A DNA stretch of 64,000 nucleotides, taken from positions 85,175 to 149,174 of the forward strand of contig JAJEAR010000039.1 in NCBI GenBank assembly GCA_022822665.1, read 5' to 3'. Shown one piece after another: positions 34,201-41,876 of the stretch. Numbering within the stretch: position 1 is the first letter of the stretch; each line of letters opens with the position of its first letter. The translations under genes and the position numbers were made by a program. The stretch comes from Alphaproteobacteria bacterium. GTDB taxonomy: Bacteria > Pseudomonadota > Alphaproteobacteria > Thalassobaculales > Thalassobaculaceae. The notes under the pieces were generated by a model. The model was not told the origin of the DNA. It worked only from the letters and a program-made list of their open reading frames with translations, and did not search any database.

Positions 34201-34965
34201 CTAGGCTGCGCGGTCGTTGCGGCCCTCGGCATACCTGTGAACGGCGCCTGCAAGCGACTCGACCAGGAATTCGCGCCCGGAGACGAGCCGCGGAACCGGC
34301 GCGCCGATTCCCAGCGCTATCGGCCGGGCCGACGACCCGCCGTTCAGTACGGCAGCGACCACACCGGCACCCGGCGTCGCCAGGTTCGAGGTGACGAGCA
34401 CGCCCTTCTCCCGGTATTCCCGGACATGCGCCATCACCTCGCCCGGGTGCACCATGTCTTCCGGGCGATCCGTTTCGGTGTTGACGCGGCGCACCATGAG
34501 ACCGATGTCGTCATCGGACCGCAGGCTGGCCAGCACCAGGCCGATCGCGGTGCGGAAGGTCGGTCGCATCATGCCGGGCCGCAGGTGGAACCTGAGACGC
34601 TGCGCGGAATTGACCACGTGGATGTACTGGGTCTGCACACCGAGCAGCGTGCCCAGCATGACGGTGTCACCGGTGGCAGCATTCAGGTCCCGCATGATGG
34701 CAAGCAGCGTGTGCGGCGTCCCGACCCCGTCCATCATCCAGTTGCCCAGCAGCGCGATGCGGATGCTGGGCAGGTAGGTGCGCGCTTCGGCGTCGTAGTC
34801 GACGAATCCCTGGACATGCAGGGTCTTCATCAGCGTTGACATGCTCGACTGGGGAATTCCCACCAGGCGCACCAGTTCCGATATCCGGAGCGGCCGCTTG
34901 ACGTCCTCGAAACACTCCAGAATTGCCATTACCCGCGTTGCCGACTTTACCTGACCTTCGATCAT
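34201..34965 (-). CDS. IclR-family transcriptional regulator
   Basis: A 254-residue regulator. An N-terminal winged helix-turn-helix covers about residues 5-65 (VKSATRVMAILECFEDVKRP, LRISELVRLVGIPQSSMSTL, LHVQGFVDYDAEARTYL). The effector domain has GDTVMLGTLLGVQTQYIHVV, RLRFHLRPGMMRPTFRTAIG and a C-terminal GVVAAVLNGGSSARPIALGI. IclR proteins bind as dimers or tetramers and usually control neighbouring catabolic genes. The start ATG 34965 is chosen over a TTG at 35013. The adjacent AroE-like dehydrogenase gene, 96 bases upstream on the same strand, is the likely target. Confidence 0.88.
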   Translation of the reverse strand: MIEGQVKSATRVMAILECFEDVKRPLRISELVRLVGIPQSSMSTLMKTLHVQGFVDYDAEARTYLPSIRIALLGNWMMDGVGTPHTLLAIMRDLNAATGDTVMLGTLLGVQTQYIHVVNSAQRLRFHLRPGMMRPTFRTAIGLVLASLRSDDDIGLMVRRVNTETDRPEDMVHPGEVMAHVREYREKGVLVTSNLATPGAGVVAAVLNGGSSARPIALGIGAPVPRLVSGREFLVESLAGAVHRYAEGRNDRAA

Positions 34966-35061
34966 GACTGTTTCCCGCGCCCGATCCGTACCGGCCGCGA
35001 TGCTATCCGCCAACAGATATATCAGTCCATCCCCTATATGATCCGGCCTGCCCGGCGGATC

Positions 35062-35877
35062 CTACGGCAGGGGAAAGTCGTAGCCGAACAGGCGCGCGAT
35101 GGCAGTGACCTGATGCTGGAACATGGGGCGGCCATAGTGAACGGCGCAGCCCCTGGCCCTCGCGGCGGCGAGGATCGGTGTCTCGACCGGGTTCATGATG
35201 ATCTCGGCCACCAGCTGCTCCGGTTCGAGCAGGTCGGGATCGACCGGCAGTGCGTCACCCGCATCCAGCCCGAGAGAGGTCGTGTTGATCACCAGGTCGA
35301 ACCCGCGGGGATCGGCGGTCCCGACCGTGACGGGCCGCCCGGGAATCGCCGCGGTGATCGCCTCGGCGAGTTCCTCCGCCTTCGAGCGGGTCCGGTTCGC
35401 GATCACCAGCCGTCCGGCCCCGGCATCGACAAGGGTGAACCCGATGGCGCGGGCCGCGCCGCCGGCACCGACCATCAGTATGTCCCGGTCGCGCACCTCG
35501 TGGCCGGCGGCGCGCAGCCCGTCGAGGAACCCCAGCCCGTCGCAGTTGTCACCGATCAGGCGGCGGTCCTCGTCGAAGGCCGCGAAGTTGACGGCCCCGA
35601 TCAGCCGGCCGAGCCGGCCGATCTCCTGGCACTGCTCCATCATGGTGACCTTGTGCGGCAGGGTGATCGCCATGCCGCCGAAGTTCGGCAGCGCGCGCAG
35701 CCCGGCAATCGTCGTCTCGAGATCGTCCGGGCGCACGTGCAACGGCACCATGACCGCGTCGACGCCGTGTTTCTCGAACAGCGGATTGAACACCGAGGGT
35801 GCGTGGACGTGGCCGATGGGATCGGCGATGACCCCGAAGACCCGGGTCCTGCCGGTAATGGTCAGACATGCCCGCAC
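35062..35877 (-). CDS. Shikimate dehydrogenase-like (AroE/YdiB family) protein
   Basis: A 271-residue shikimate/quinate dehydrogenase-fold protein. The N-domain has VFGVIADPIGHVHAPSVFNP, GGMAITLPHKVTMMEQC (catalytic lysine in LPHK) and LIGDNCDGLGFLDGLRAAG (catalytic aspartate); the NADP domain has ILMVGAGGAARAIGFTLVDA and IANRTRSKAEELA; ending with YGRPMFQHQVTAIARLFGYD. The two serines that bind shikimate in standard AroE ('HSxSP') are replaced by H-V-H-A, so the substrate is probably not shikimate. Beside an IclR regulator, it fits a catabolic polyol or hydroxyacid dehydrogenase. A second, standard AroE would be expected elsewhere. Confidence 0.8.
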   Translation of the reverse strand: MRACLTITGRTRVFGVIADPIGHVHAPSVFNPLFEKHGVDAVMVPLHVRPDDLETTIAGLRALPNFGGMAITLPHKVTMMEQCQEIGRLGRLIGAVNFAAFDEDRRLIGDNCDGLGFLDGLRAAGHEVRDRDILMVGAGGAARAIGFTLVDAGAGRLVIANRTRSKAEELAEAITAAIPGRPVTVGTADPRGFDLVINTTSLGLDAGDALPVDPDLLEPEQLVAEIIMNPVETPILAAARARGCAVHYGRPMFQHQVTAIARLFGYDFPLP

Positions 35878-36206
35878 GTGCCACTCCCCGGTCGCATGCT
35901 CGCGCCAAACTGGCGGAGGGATAGCCGGTGTCCCGTTTGTGGGAATCTACCACGAACCCGGCGGACAGGCAGTTGAAATTTGGACATTACCGTCGCGTGC
36001 CTCGCTCGATATCTTGTACCACTTTTGGCAGAGACAACCTCGCTTCGGAGAAAGCGGAATTCGTGGCATCAAGACACCCTGCACGCCCAAGCTACGGAAA
36101 GACCGCAATCTCCGGCACAAGCGGCCTCTGCCGTTACGGCTTGGCGTCTAAGTGCATGGCATTCTCTTCTCCGTGAACATGTCAAATATGGAAATCGTCC
36201 ATTTGC
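35878..36206. other. Intergenic stretch at left border of AT-rich island
   Basis: About 330 bases between the AroE-like gene and the 118-residue gene. Base composition shifts here, from GC-rich before about 35970 to AT-richer after it. No direct repeat, tRNA fragment or gene was found. The AroE-like promoter should lie near 35885-35960. Confidence 0.45.
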
Positions 36207-36563
36207 CTATTCTTGGCGTGGCGGTCCAAGTTGTTCGAGGCCCAAAATCGACGCGAGACCCAAGGATGTATTTGGACCAGATTGACTACCACATGAATTT
36301 ATAAACTCCCAAAAATTTAGTGGAAGCCACCCGTCTACAGCATTTGGTTTAATTTCACTGATTATTAACCATTGTTCACGAAAATGTGTCCTTAAAGCAG
36401 CTGCTACTTCCTGCGTATTGAGAGACGATGAAAAAATTACTGTATACGGAAACGGAGAAATCCAATTATGGATTGCACCAGTACTATTTAACACAGACTG
36501 AACATAAATCGGGCTGCATGCCGGTCCGTAAGACAATATATATGGCCGCATTGGTGTTTTCAT
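36207..36563 (-). CDS. Small protein of AT-rich pair, unknown function
   Basis: A 118-residue protein (MKTPMRPYILSYGPACSPIY...). The pattern suggests a beta-alpha-beta-beta-alpha-beta fold: strand RPYILSYG, helix SPIYVQSVLNSTGAIHNWI, strand PYTVIFSSS, helix TQEVAAALRTHF, strand QWLIISEI. That order recalls ferredoxin-like folds such as SinR/Cas2-type proteins, but this is inference from one sequence. The last 35 residues look disordered. The start ATG overlaps the upstream stop (ATGA at 36560-36563), so it is translated with the two-helix membrane protein. Codon use is clearly AT-rich, unlike all surrounding genes, which indicates recent transfer. Confidence 0.6.
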   Translation of the reverse strand: MKTPMRPYILSYGPACSPIYVQSVLNSTGAIHNWISPFPYTVIFSSSLNTQEVAAALRTHFREQWLIISEIKPNAVDGWLPLNFWEFINSCGSQSGPNTSLGLASILGLEQLGPPRQE

Positions 36564-37000
36564 GACCCAATTTCCTTATTCAATTCACCAACAAGTTCTG
36601 GATCCCTGTCTTCTTTGCTGTTATTAATAAAGTTTGAACTGAGAACCTCATTAGGAAACAAATCTGCCGGTATAGGCCCTGACAATTCCTTTCCTGCAAT
36701 TACATGCAGTTTAGCAAAGTCATATCTATACCGTTCAGACTGCAAGCGATCTGGTTCTCTTATTGCAAAATAACAATAGACAAAACAGTACAATAATATC
36801 AAAAAAATTCCCAAAACGCCACACGCAACTCCAAAAATTGGAAACCCATGATATGTTGTTTCATTCCAAAAAAGTGCAGATAGCAGTATAAGTAAAACAG
36901 ATACATATAGAACGGCAATAAGAGATCCCATAACAGTGCCGCGTTTAGCAGTAGTGTTGCCAATACTTTGAAGCATTGTTAGCATATTCTTATGAAGCAT
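36560..37000 (-). CDS. Two-helix membrane protein of AT-rich pair
   Basis: About 146 residues from ATG 37000 (ATGs at 36985 and 36976 are alternatives). After a short polar start come two membrane helices, GSLIAVLYVSVLLILLSALF (about 26-45) and FGVACGVLGIFLILLYCFVY (about 55-74), then a cytoplasmic tail beginning REPDRLQSERYRYDFAKLHV, a sequence pattern I associate with small 2TM proteins of accessory and antiphage loci. The frame is open further upstream but that part is GC-rich and not protein-like. Two-helix proteins paired with a small soluble protein often act as membrane effectors, but no activity can be read from the sequence. Confidence 0.6.
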   Translation of the reverse strand: MLHKNMLTMLQSIGNTTAKRGTVMGSLIAVLYVSVLLILLSALFWNETTYHGFPIFGVACGVLGIFLILLYCFVYCYFAIREPDRLQSERYRYDFAKLHVIAGKELSGPIPADLFPNEVLSSNFINNSKEDRDPELVGELNKEIGS

Positions 37001-37181
37001 CACGCGGCTCGATTTGCCCACGGAGTTGGAGGGAGTCGCGAACGCCAATAAGAGTGAACTACCAAATCCCAATCTCTGGATGCAACTGGGCAGAGAACAG
37101 AAACAGCACCTTCTAATGTCCCACAAGTGACTGTTGCCCTTTGATGGAGCCTCATGAAACGCAGCCCTTCGAGAAAAAACC

Positions 37182-38570
37182 TCATCGCGCGTTTCCGCTT
37201 TCTTCCGTTTCCATGCCAACACCCGTTTCGTCGACAGTGAGTTCTCTTTCTTGGGCGTTCGTCGCCCGAGCAACCGGCTGGGGCGGCGGCGGCTGCCAAG
37301 CCTTCAAGGTCACGGCGACAAGATCGTAGAACTCCGGAACGATACGCTCCAGGTCCTCAATGAATGCCTTCGGGCCGGAGAACCTCTTCCTGGAGGGCTC
37401 CTCGGTCAGCAGGACATCGAAGGAATGCGGCAGCAGCGACGGGTTGGACGACTGCAAACGGGTCGGTTCCTCGCGTAACACCGTCACGCTTTCCGAGGTC
37501 GGCGCCGCGCGTCCAGGCCAGTAAGCCTGGATGCGCAGACGGGAATCGTCGGCCTTCAGCATACCAAGCAGCCAGTTGACACGGGCCCTCGTGGACTTCC
37601 GGTCCGTACGAGCCTTCAGAGCCATAGAGACGGCGATCGTCCGCCGGGCGAGGTCCGCCCGGATCGTGATGTCGGACGCGCAGTCCGGCACGCGAAGGAC
37701 CGACGTCAGCGCCTGGCTCTCGGCGAACGTGGCAATGCCGGCCTCAAGACGCAACTTCTGGTCCCCAGCATGCTTGCGCTCGATTTGGACAGTAACCGGC
37801 CGGTTGAGGTGGGACGTCATGTGGAGGCAGAGGTCACGCTCTTCGGCGAACCAACTGGCGACGACATCTTCCATGCCCGGCGTGCTCCTGGTAAGCGTCG
37901 CTCCCGTCGAGACGAGATGGACGATGTTCCGCCATTCGGGGCCCATCTGCGTGAAACGCTCGACGCCGGTGGTTGGGTGGGCGAGATAGTCGTTCAACTG
38001 CTTGACCAGAAAGTCCTGCTCGGGACTTTCTTCGACGCCTTGGTAGGCCAGGACTTCGCAGCATGTCGCGAGATAAGCCCAGGACCAGTGGTAGAGCCCC
38101 ACCTTGCCGTTGCCGGTCAACTGCCGCAGGCGCGGGATCGCTCCTGCGACTGGCGAATGGGTGGGCCGCGCCGCAAAATCGTTCGATATGGTGATGACCG
38201 CATCGATCCTCTTTTCGCGGGCGAGCTTCAGGTAGCGTTCCACCTGGTCCGGGTCGAGCACCGACCGCCCGACCTTGGCCTCGACGAGAGCACTCCAGGT
38301 GCTTCGCCCCGTCTCCACAAGGAGAAGGCCGTCCGGCCGGTCGGAATTTCCCGTCTCCGCGGCGAGCCCGACTTCCGTGTACGCCGAAATCCGCGTGCGC
38401 GCGCCCGTCCTCACGCCAACACTCCCCAGTATCTCGCGGTAGAATCCGGGAACCCGGGCCAAAACAGCGAGCAAGATGGACAGGGTCCTCTCCTCCCGTC
38501 TCGTATCAGCCACGACAGGAAAAAGCCTTGCGGGCGAGCCGCTGGACAGGAAATCGGGAAGGCTGGTCAT
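37182..38570 (-). CDS. PD-(D/E)XK-like protein of unknown function
   Basis: A 462-residue protein starting MTSLPDFLSSGSPARLFPVV. The N-terminal part carries a PD-(D/E)XK nuclease-like core: Glu66 in AYTEV, Asp80 in RPDGLLLVE, Glu97 and Lys99 in ALVEAKVG, and Gln109 in DPDQVERYLKLA. Residues 120-220 continue a mixed fold (VITISNDF, GLYHWSWAYLATCCEVLA), and the C-terminal half (after about 240) is a separate domain of unknown type. I prefer ATG 38570 to the longer frame, because the family-like sequence begins there. The gene is GC-rich, unlike the pair downstream, so the two segments probably arrived separately. DNA cleavage is a family-based guess. Confidence 0.62.
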   Translation of the reverse strand: MTSLPDFLSSGSPARLFPVVADTRREERTLSILLAVLARVPGFYREILGSVGVRTGARTRISAYTEVGLAAETGNSDRPDGLLLVETGRSTWSALVEAKVGRSVLDPDQVERYLKLAREKRIDAVITISNDFAARPTHSPVAGAIPRLRQLTGNGKVGLYHWSWAYLATCCEVLAYQGVEESPEQDFLVKQLNDYLAHPTTGVERFTQMGPEWRNIVHLVSTGATLTRSTPGMEDVVASWFAEERDLCLHMTSHLNRPVTVQIERKHAGDQKLRLEAGIATFAESQALTSVLRVPDCASDITIRADLARRTIAVSMALKARTDRKSTRARVNWLLGMLKADDSRLRIQAYWPGRAAPTSESVTVLREEPTRLQSSNPSLLPHSFDVLLTEEPSRKRFSGPKAFIEDLERIVPEFYDLVAVTLKAWQPPPPQPVARATNAQERELTVDETGVGMETEESGNAR

Positions 38571-38889
38571 GGGCTTTGCTTTCAGTACACACAATGAGAG
38601 GAACTGCAGGGCATCGAGTCCAATGTATCCGTGACGCAGACACCTTCGTCCGTCAAGCCGCCCGCGTTCAGCGGGAGGACGGATGAAACGGCAGATTGGC
38701 GCCTTGGACAAACGTCCCCCTGAGTCTCGCCCGGCTCTGGGGAGAGATATTCGCCTATCAGGACGGTTGGGGTGACCTCATCCAATCCGGGTCACTGCAA
38801 AACACCGGGAATTGGTATCCGGGAAATGAGAATCACGGAATATCGGAGGTCTGTAGAGTACGAGTTTCCCCACAAACGAGCACCGGCTA
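38571..38889. other. Intergenic stretch between island gene and tRNA-Ser
   Basis: About 320 bases. It should contain the promoter of the PD-(D/E)XK-like gene. A minus-strand frame (38582-38785) has no protein-like features. I found no repeat of the tRNA 3' end that would mark an integration site. Confidence 0.45.
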
Positions 38890-38981
38890 TGGCGGAGGGG
38901 ATGGGATTCGAACCCACGATACCGGTTTCCCAGTATAACGGTTTAGCAAACCGCCGCCTTCAGCCGCTCGGCCACCCCTCC
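38890..38981 (-). tRNA. tRNA-Ser (GCU anticodon), CCA encoded
   Basis: On the minus strand the gene starts GGAGGGGTGGCCGAGCGGCT and ends CCCCTCC-G-CCA. The acceptor stem GGAGGGG pairs with CCCCTCC; the anticodon loop is TTGCTAA with GCT at 38945-38947 (complement); the long variable arm between the anticodon stem and T-arm and the GGTTCGAATCC T-loop are those of a class II serine tRNA. It reads AGC/AGU codons. It sits between the accessory island and the MFS gene, a common place for integration. Confidence 0.95.
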
Positions 38982-39017
38982 GCTGCTCCGCACCACAGGC
39001 GGAAACTCCGGCGGCAT

Positions 39018-39046
39018 CATGTACGGGCGGGGCCGTGGCCTGTCAA
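39018..39046 (-). promoter_or_regulatory. Probable promoter of tRNA-Ser
   Basis: On the minus strand a perfect TTGACA (-35, 39041-39046) is followed, after 17 bases, by TACATG (-10, 39018-39023). The distance to the tRNA 5' end at 38981 (about 30 bases past the expected start) is suitable. Confidence 0.5.
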
Positions 39047-39125
39047 TCTCGGCCCGCGACGTCCTGCTGGCCGTTGCCCTCCCTGGTCCCTAGGATCGTG
39101 CGCCTTCCTTGAGACCGGAACTCCC

Positions 39126-40373
39126 ATGACCAGCCATTCAGCCGCCAGGATCGCTGCGATCGCCGTGGGCATCCTGGCCCTCTGTGTCCTGATGTCGGCC
39201 ATCGGGCGTGGCATGGGAGATGCCTACGCGGTGTTCCTGCTGCCCATGTCGAGCGACCTGGGTCTCGAACGCGCCGGTGTGGCATCGATCTATGCGGTCT
39301 ACATTGCCGCGATGGGTGTGTTCTCGCCGCTCACCGGCCACCTGTTCGACCGGTTCGGCGCCCGGGCGGTCTATCTCGCCGGCCTCGCCTGCATCGGCAG
39401 CGGATACATCATTGCCGGCATGGTCGACGGGCTGTGGCAGTTCTACCTCTGTCTCGGTGTGCTCGGCGGCCTCGGCGCGGCGCTCATCTGGCAGGTCCCG
39501 GCCCAGAGCCTGATCAGCCGCTGGTTCGACCGGCACCTCGCGACTGCGCTGGCCCTGACCTATGCCGGCTACGGATTCGGACTGCTCGTGTTCGCCCCGC
39601 TCGCCCAGTGGCTGATCGAGGCCCAGGGCTGGCGCCTCACCTACCGGGACTTCGGCATCGCGTTTCTCTGCCTGATGCCGCTGATCGCGCTGTTGCCCTG
39701 GCGAATGCTGGAGCGCGGCGCGCCCGGCAATCCGCGCCGGACCAGGTCCGGACGCGCCGAAGGCGGATACAGCCTTGTCGAGGCCCTTCGCACCCGCGTG
39801 TTCCACGCCATGTTCGCCATCTTTTTCCTCACTTCGCTCGCGATGTTCTCGGTCACCGTGCACTCGGTGGCCTACCTGGTCGAACAGGGGTACTCCGGGG
39901 CCGAGGCCGCCGGCGCGTTCGGGACCGCCGGCGTGCTGTCGTTTGTCGGGATGTTCCTGACCGGGGTGGCTGCCGACCGGTTCGGGCGCAGCCTGGTTGC
40001 CACGGTGAGCTACCTTCTGACCATCGCCGGGGTCTGCGCGCTCGCGCTGATGCCCGTTGTCGACAGCGCCCTGCTGGTCTTCGCCTGGATGATCCCCTAC
40101 GGCCTCAGCATGGGCGCGCGCGGTCCGATTATCACCACGCTCATGGCAACGCTGTTTGCGGGCCGCGGCCTTGGCGCGATCTACGGGACGACCATCATGG
40201 GCCAGGGCGTGGGAGCCGGGCTCAGTGCCTGGGGTGCGGGACTGGTGCACGACCTGACCGGCAGCTACGGGCCGGCCTTCGCGGTCTCGATCGTCGCCAC
40301 CCTGATCTGCATCGCGCTGTTCTGGCTGGTGCCGGAGATCCGCCACGGGCGCTTGATCAGACCGGCCGGTTGA
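39126..40373 (+). CDS. Major facilitator superfamily transporter
   Basis: A 415-residue transporter with about 12 membrane helices. The first half has GDAYAVFLLPMSSDLGLERA, then the motif-A loop GHLFDRFGARAVYLAGLACI between helices 2 and 3, and the second half repeats it as GVAADRFGRSLVATVSYLLT. GYGFGLLVFAPLAQWLIEAQ and LGAIYGTTIMGQGVGAGLSA resemble the MCT/oxalate-formate antiporter-like branch, which moves small organic acids. I start at ATG 39126 because the upstream frame crosses the tRNA. It probably forms an operon with the amidase 36 bases downstream, which suggests an amide or acid substrate. Confidence 0.87.
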   Translation: MTSHSAARIAAIAVGILALCVLMSAIGRGMGDAYAVFLLPMSSDLGLERAGVASIYAVYIAAMGVFSPLTGHLFDRFGARAVYLAGLACIGSGYIIAGMVDGLWQFYLCLGVLGGLGAALIWQVPAQSLISRWFDRHLATALALTYAGYGFGLLVFAPLAQWLIEAQGWRLTYRDFGIAFLCLMPLIALLPWRMLERGAPGNPRRTRSGRAEGGYSLVEALRTRVFHAMFAIFFLTSLAMFSVTVHSVAYLVEQGYSGAEAAGAFGTAGVLSFVGMFLTGVAADRFGRSLVATVSYLLTIAGVCALALMPVVDSALLVFAWMIPYGLSMGARGPIITTLMATLFAGRGLGAIYGTTIMGQGVGAGLSAWGAGLVHDLTGSYGPAFAVSIVATLICIALFWLVPEIRHGRLIRPAG

Positions 40374-40409
40374 CGCAGGCTTCCGCTTCCTTGCCCCGGG
40401 AGAAACCAG

Positions 40410-41876
40410 ATGACCAACGACGGCACCGACCTGCACTACCTCTCCGCAACCGCGCTCGCCGAGCTTGTGCGCTCACGCAAGGTGGGATGTCTCGAACTGC
40501 TCGACCACTTCCTTGACCGGGTCCAGCGCCACAACCCGACGCTCAACGCGATCATCGTGCTAATGGCCGAGCAGGCGCGCGAATGCGCCCGCGAGGCGGA
40601 TGCCGAACTCGCCCGCGGCGACGTCCGGGGACCTCTGCACGGCGTACCCATGACCATCAAGGAGAGTTTCGATGTCGCCGGAACCCCATCGACCTGGGGC
40701 GTGCCGGAACTGCGCGACAACGTCGCCACGGAGGACTCACTGGCGGTCAGGCGGCTGAAGCAGGCTGGTGTCACCCTGTTCGGAAAGACCAACGTGCCGC
40801 TGATGCTGTCGGACTGGCAGAGCTTCAACGAGATCTACGGGACCACCGGCAATCCCTGGAACACGGCGCTGACCCCCGGCGGATCCTCGGGCGGCTCCGC
40901 GGCGGCACTCGCGGCCGGCCTGACCGGCATCGAGGCAGGCAGCGACATCGGGGCCTCGATCCGCAACCCGGCGCACTACTGCGGGGTGTTCGGCCACAAG
41001 CCGACCTACGCCATCCTGCCGCTTACCGGACATGCGCTGCCGGGCAGCCCGGTTCCGCCCGACATCTCGGTCATCGGCCCCCTGGCGCGCGGCGCCGACG
41101 ATCTCGAGACCGCGACCCGGATCATGGCCGGTCCGGACACGCCGGACAACGCCGGCTGGACCCTGGACCTGCCGGCCGAGACGCGTTCGGCGCCCGGCGA
41201 CTTTACCGTCGGCGTCATGCTCGAGGCGTCGCCATGTGCCCAGGACAACGAACTCACCGACCAGCTGCAGGCCACCGTGGACCGGCTGGCCGCAGCCGGG
41301 GTGCGGATCAGGGAAACCCCGGGCCCGGTCCGGGACCCCGCGCGCGCCCACCTCGTCTACCTGATGCTGCTGCGCGCAGCCACGGGCTCCCGGCTGCCGG
41401 CATCGCAGATCGCCGAACACCGGGCCCGGGCCGAGGCCAGCGACCCGGACGACCTGAGCTACGGGTCCATCGTCGACCGTGCCGTGACTATGAGCCACCA
41501 GGAGTGGCAGGCATGGAACGACGAACGCGCGCTGCTGTGCCGGGAATGGGCCGGGTTCTTCGAGTCATGCGACCTGCTGCTCACCCCGGTTGCCGCCTCG
41601 GCCGCGTTTCCCCACGACCACGAGGGAGAACGCGCCGACAGGGTGATCCCGATCAACGGATCGAGCGAACCGACGGTCGACCAGCTGTTCTGGGCCGGGT
41701 TCCCCGGCGTGGTGTACCTGCCGGCGACGGCGGCACCGGCCGGGCTCACCCGTTCCGGGCTGCCGTGCGGCCTGCAGATCATCGGTCCGCACCTGGCCGA
41801 CCTGCGGACCATCGCGTTCGCGCGAATGATGGAACGCGAGATCGGCGGGTTCGTTCCCCCGGAAGGCTACGCCTGA
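40410..41876 (+). CDS. Amidase (amidase-signature family)
   Basis: A 488-residue hydrolase. The catalytic triad is visible: Lys84 in HGVPMTIKESFDVAG, the cis-serine in PGGSSGGSAAALAAGL (159/160) and the nucleophile Ser183 in GSDIGASIRNPAHYCGVFG. FGKTNVPLMLSDWQSFNEIY and the C-terminal TRSGLPCGLQIIGPHLADLR complete the family pattern. Such enzymes split amides to acid and ammonia. The stop overlaps the next start (TGATG), so it is translated with the enolase-superfamily gene, suggesting both act on one compound imported by the MFS transporter. Confidence 0.9.
   Translation: MTNDGTDLHYLSATALAELVRSRKVGCLELLDHFLDRVQRHNPTLNAIIVLMAEQARECAREADAELARGDVRGPLHGVPMTIKESFDVAGTPSTWGVPELRDNVATEDSLAVRRLKQAGVTLFGKTNVPLMLSDWQSFNEIYGTTGNPWNTALTPGGSSGGSAAALAAGLTGIEAGSDIGASIRNPAHYCGVFGHKPTYAILPLTGHALPGSPVPPDISVIGPLARGADDLETATRIMAGPDTPDNAGWTLDLPAETRSAPGDFTVGVMLEASPCAQDNELTDQLQATVDRLAAAGVRIRETPGPVRDPARAHLVYLMLLRAATGSRLPASQIAEHRARAEASDPDDLSYGSIVDRAVTMSHQEWQAWNDERALLCREWAGFFESCDLLLTPVAASAAFPHDHEGERADRVIPINGSSEPTVDQLFWAGFPGVVYLPATAAPAGLTRSGLPCGLQIIGPHLADLRTIAFARMMEREIGGFVPPEGYA

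Noticed and set aside
36207..36563. Idea that the 118-residue protein is a mini-Cas10/cyclase enzyme of a Panoptes- or CBASS-like system
   Set aside because: It lacks a GGDD or nucleotidyltransferase motif and is too short.
38582..38785. Small minus-strand frame upstream of the PD-(D/E)XK-like gene
   Set aside because: No motif, no ribosome site and no conserved composition.
40583..41875. Extension of the enolase-superfamily frame through the amidase gene
   Set aside because: The family-like sequence starts only at ATG 41876; upstream residues are an out-of-frame reading of the amidase.
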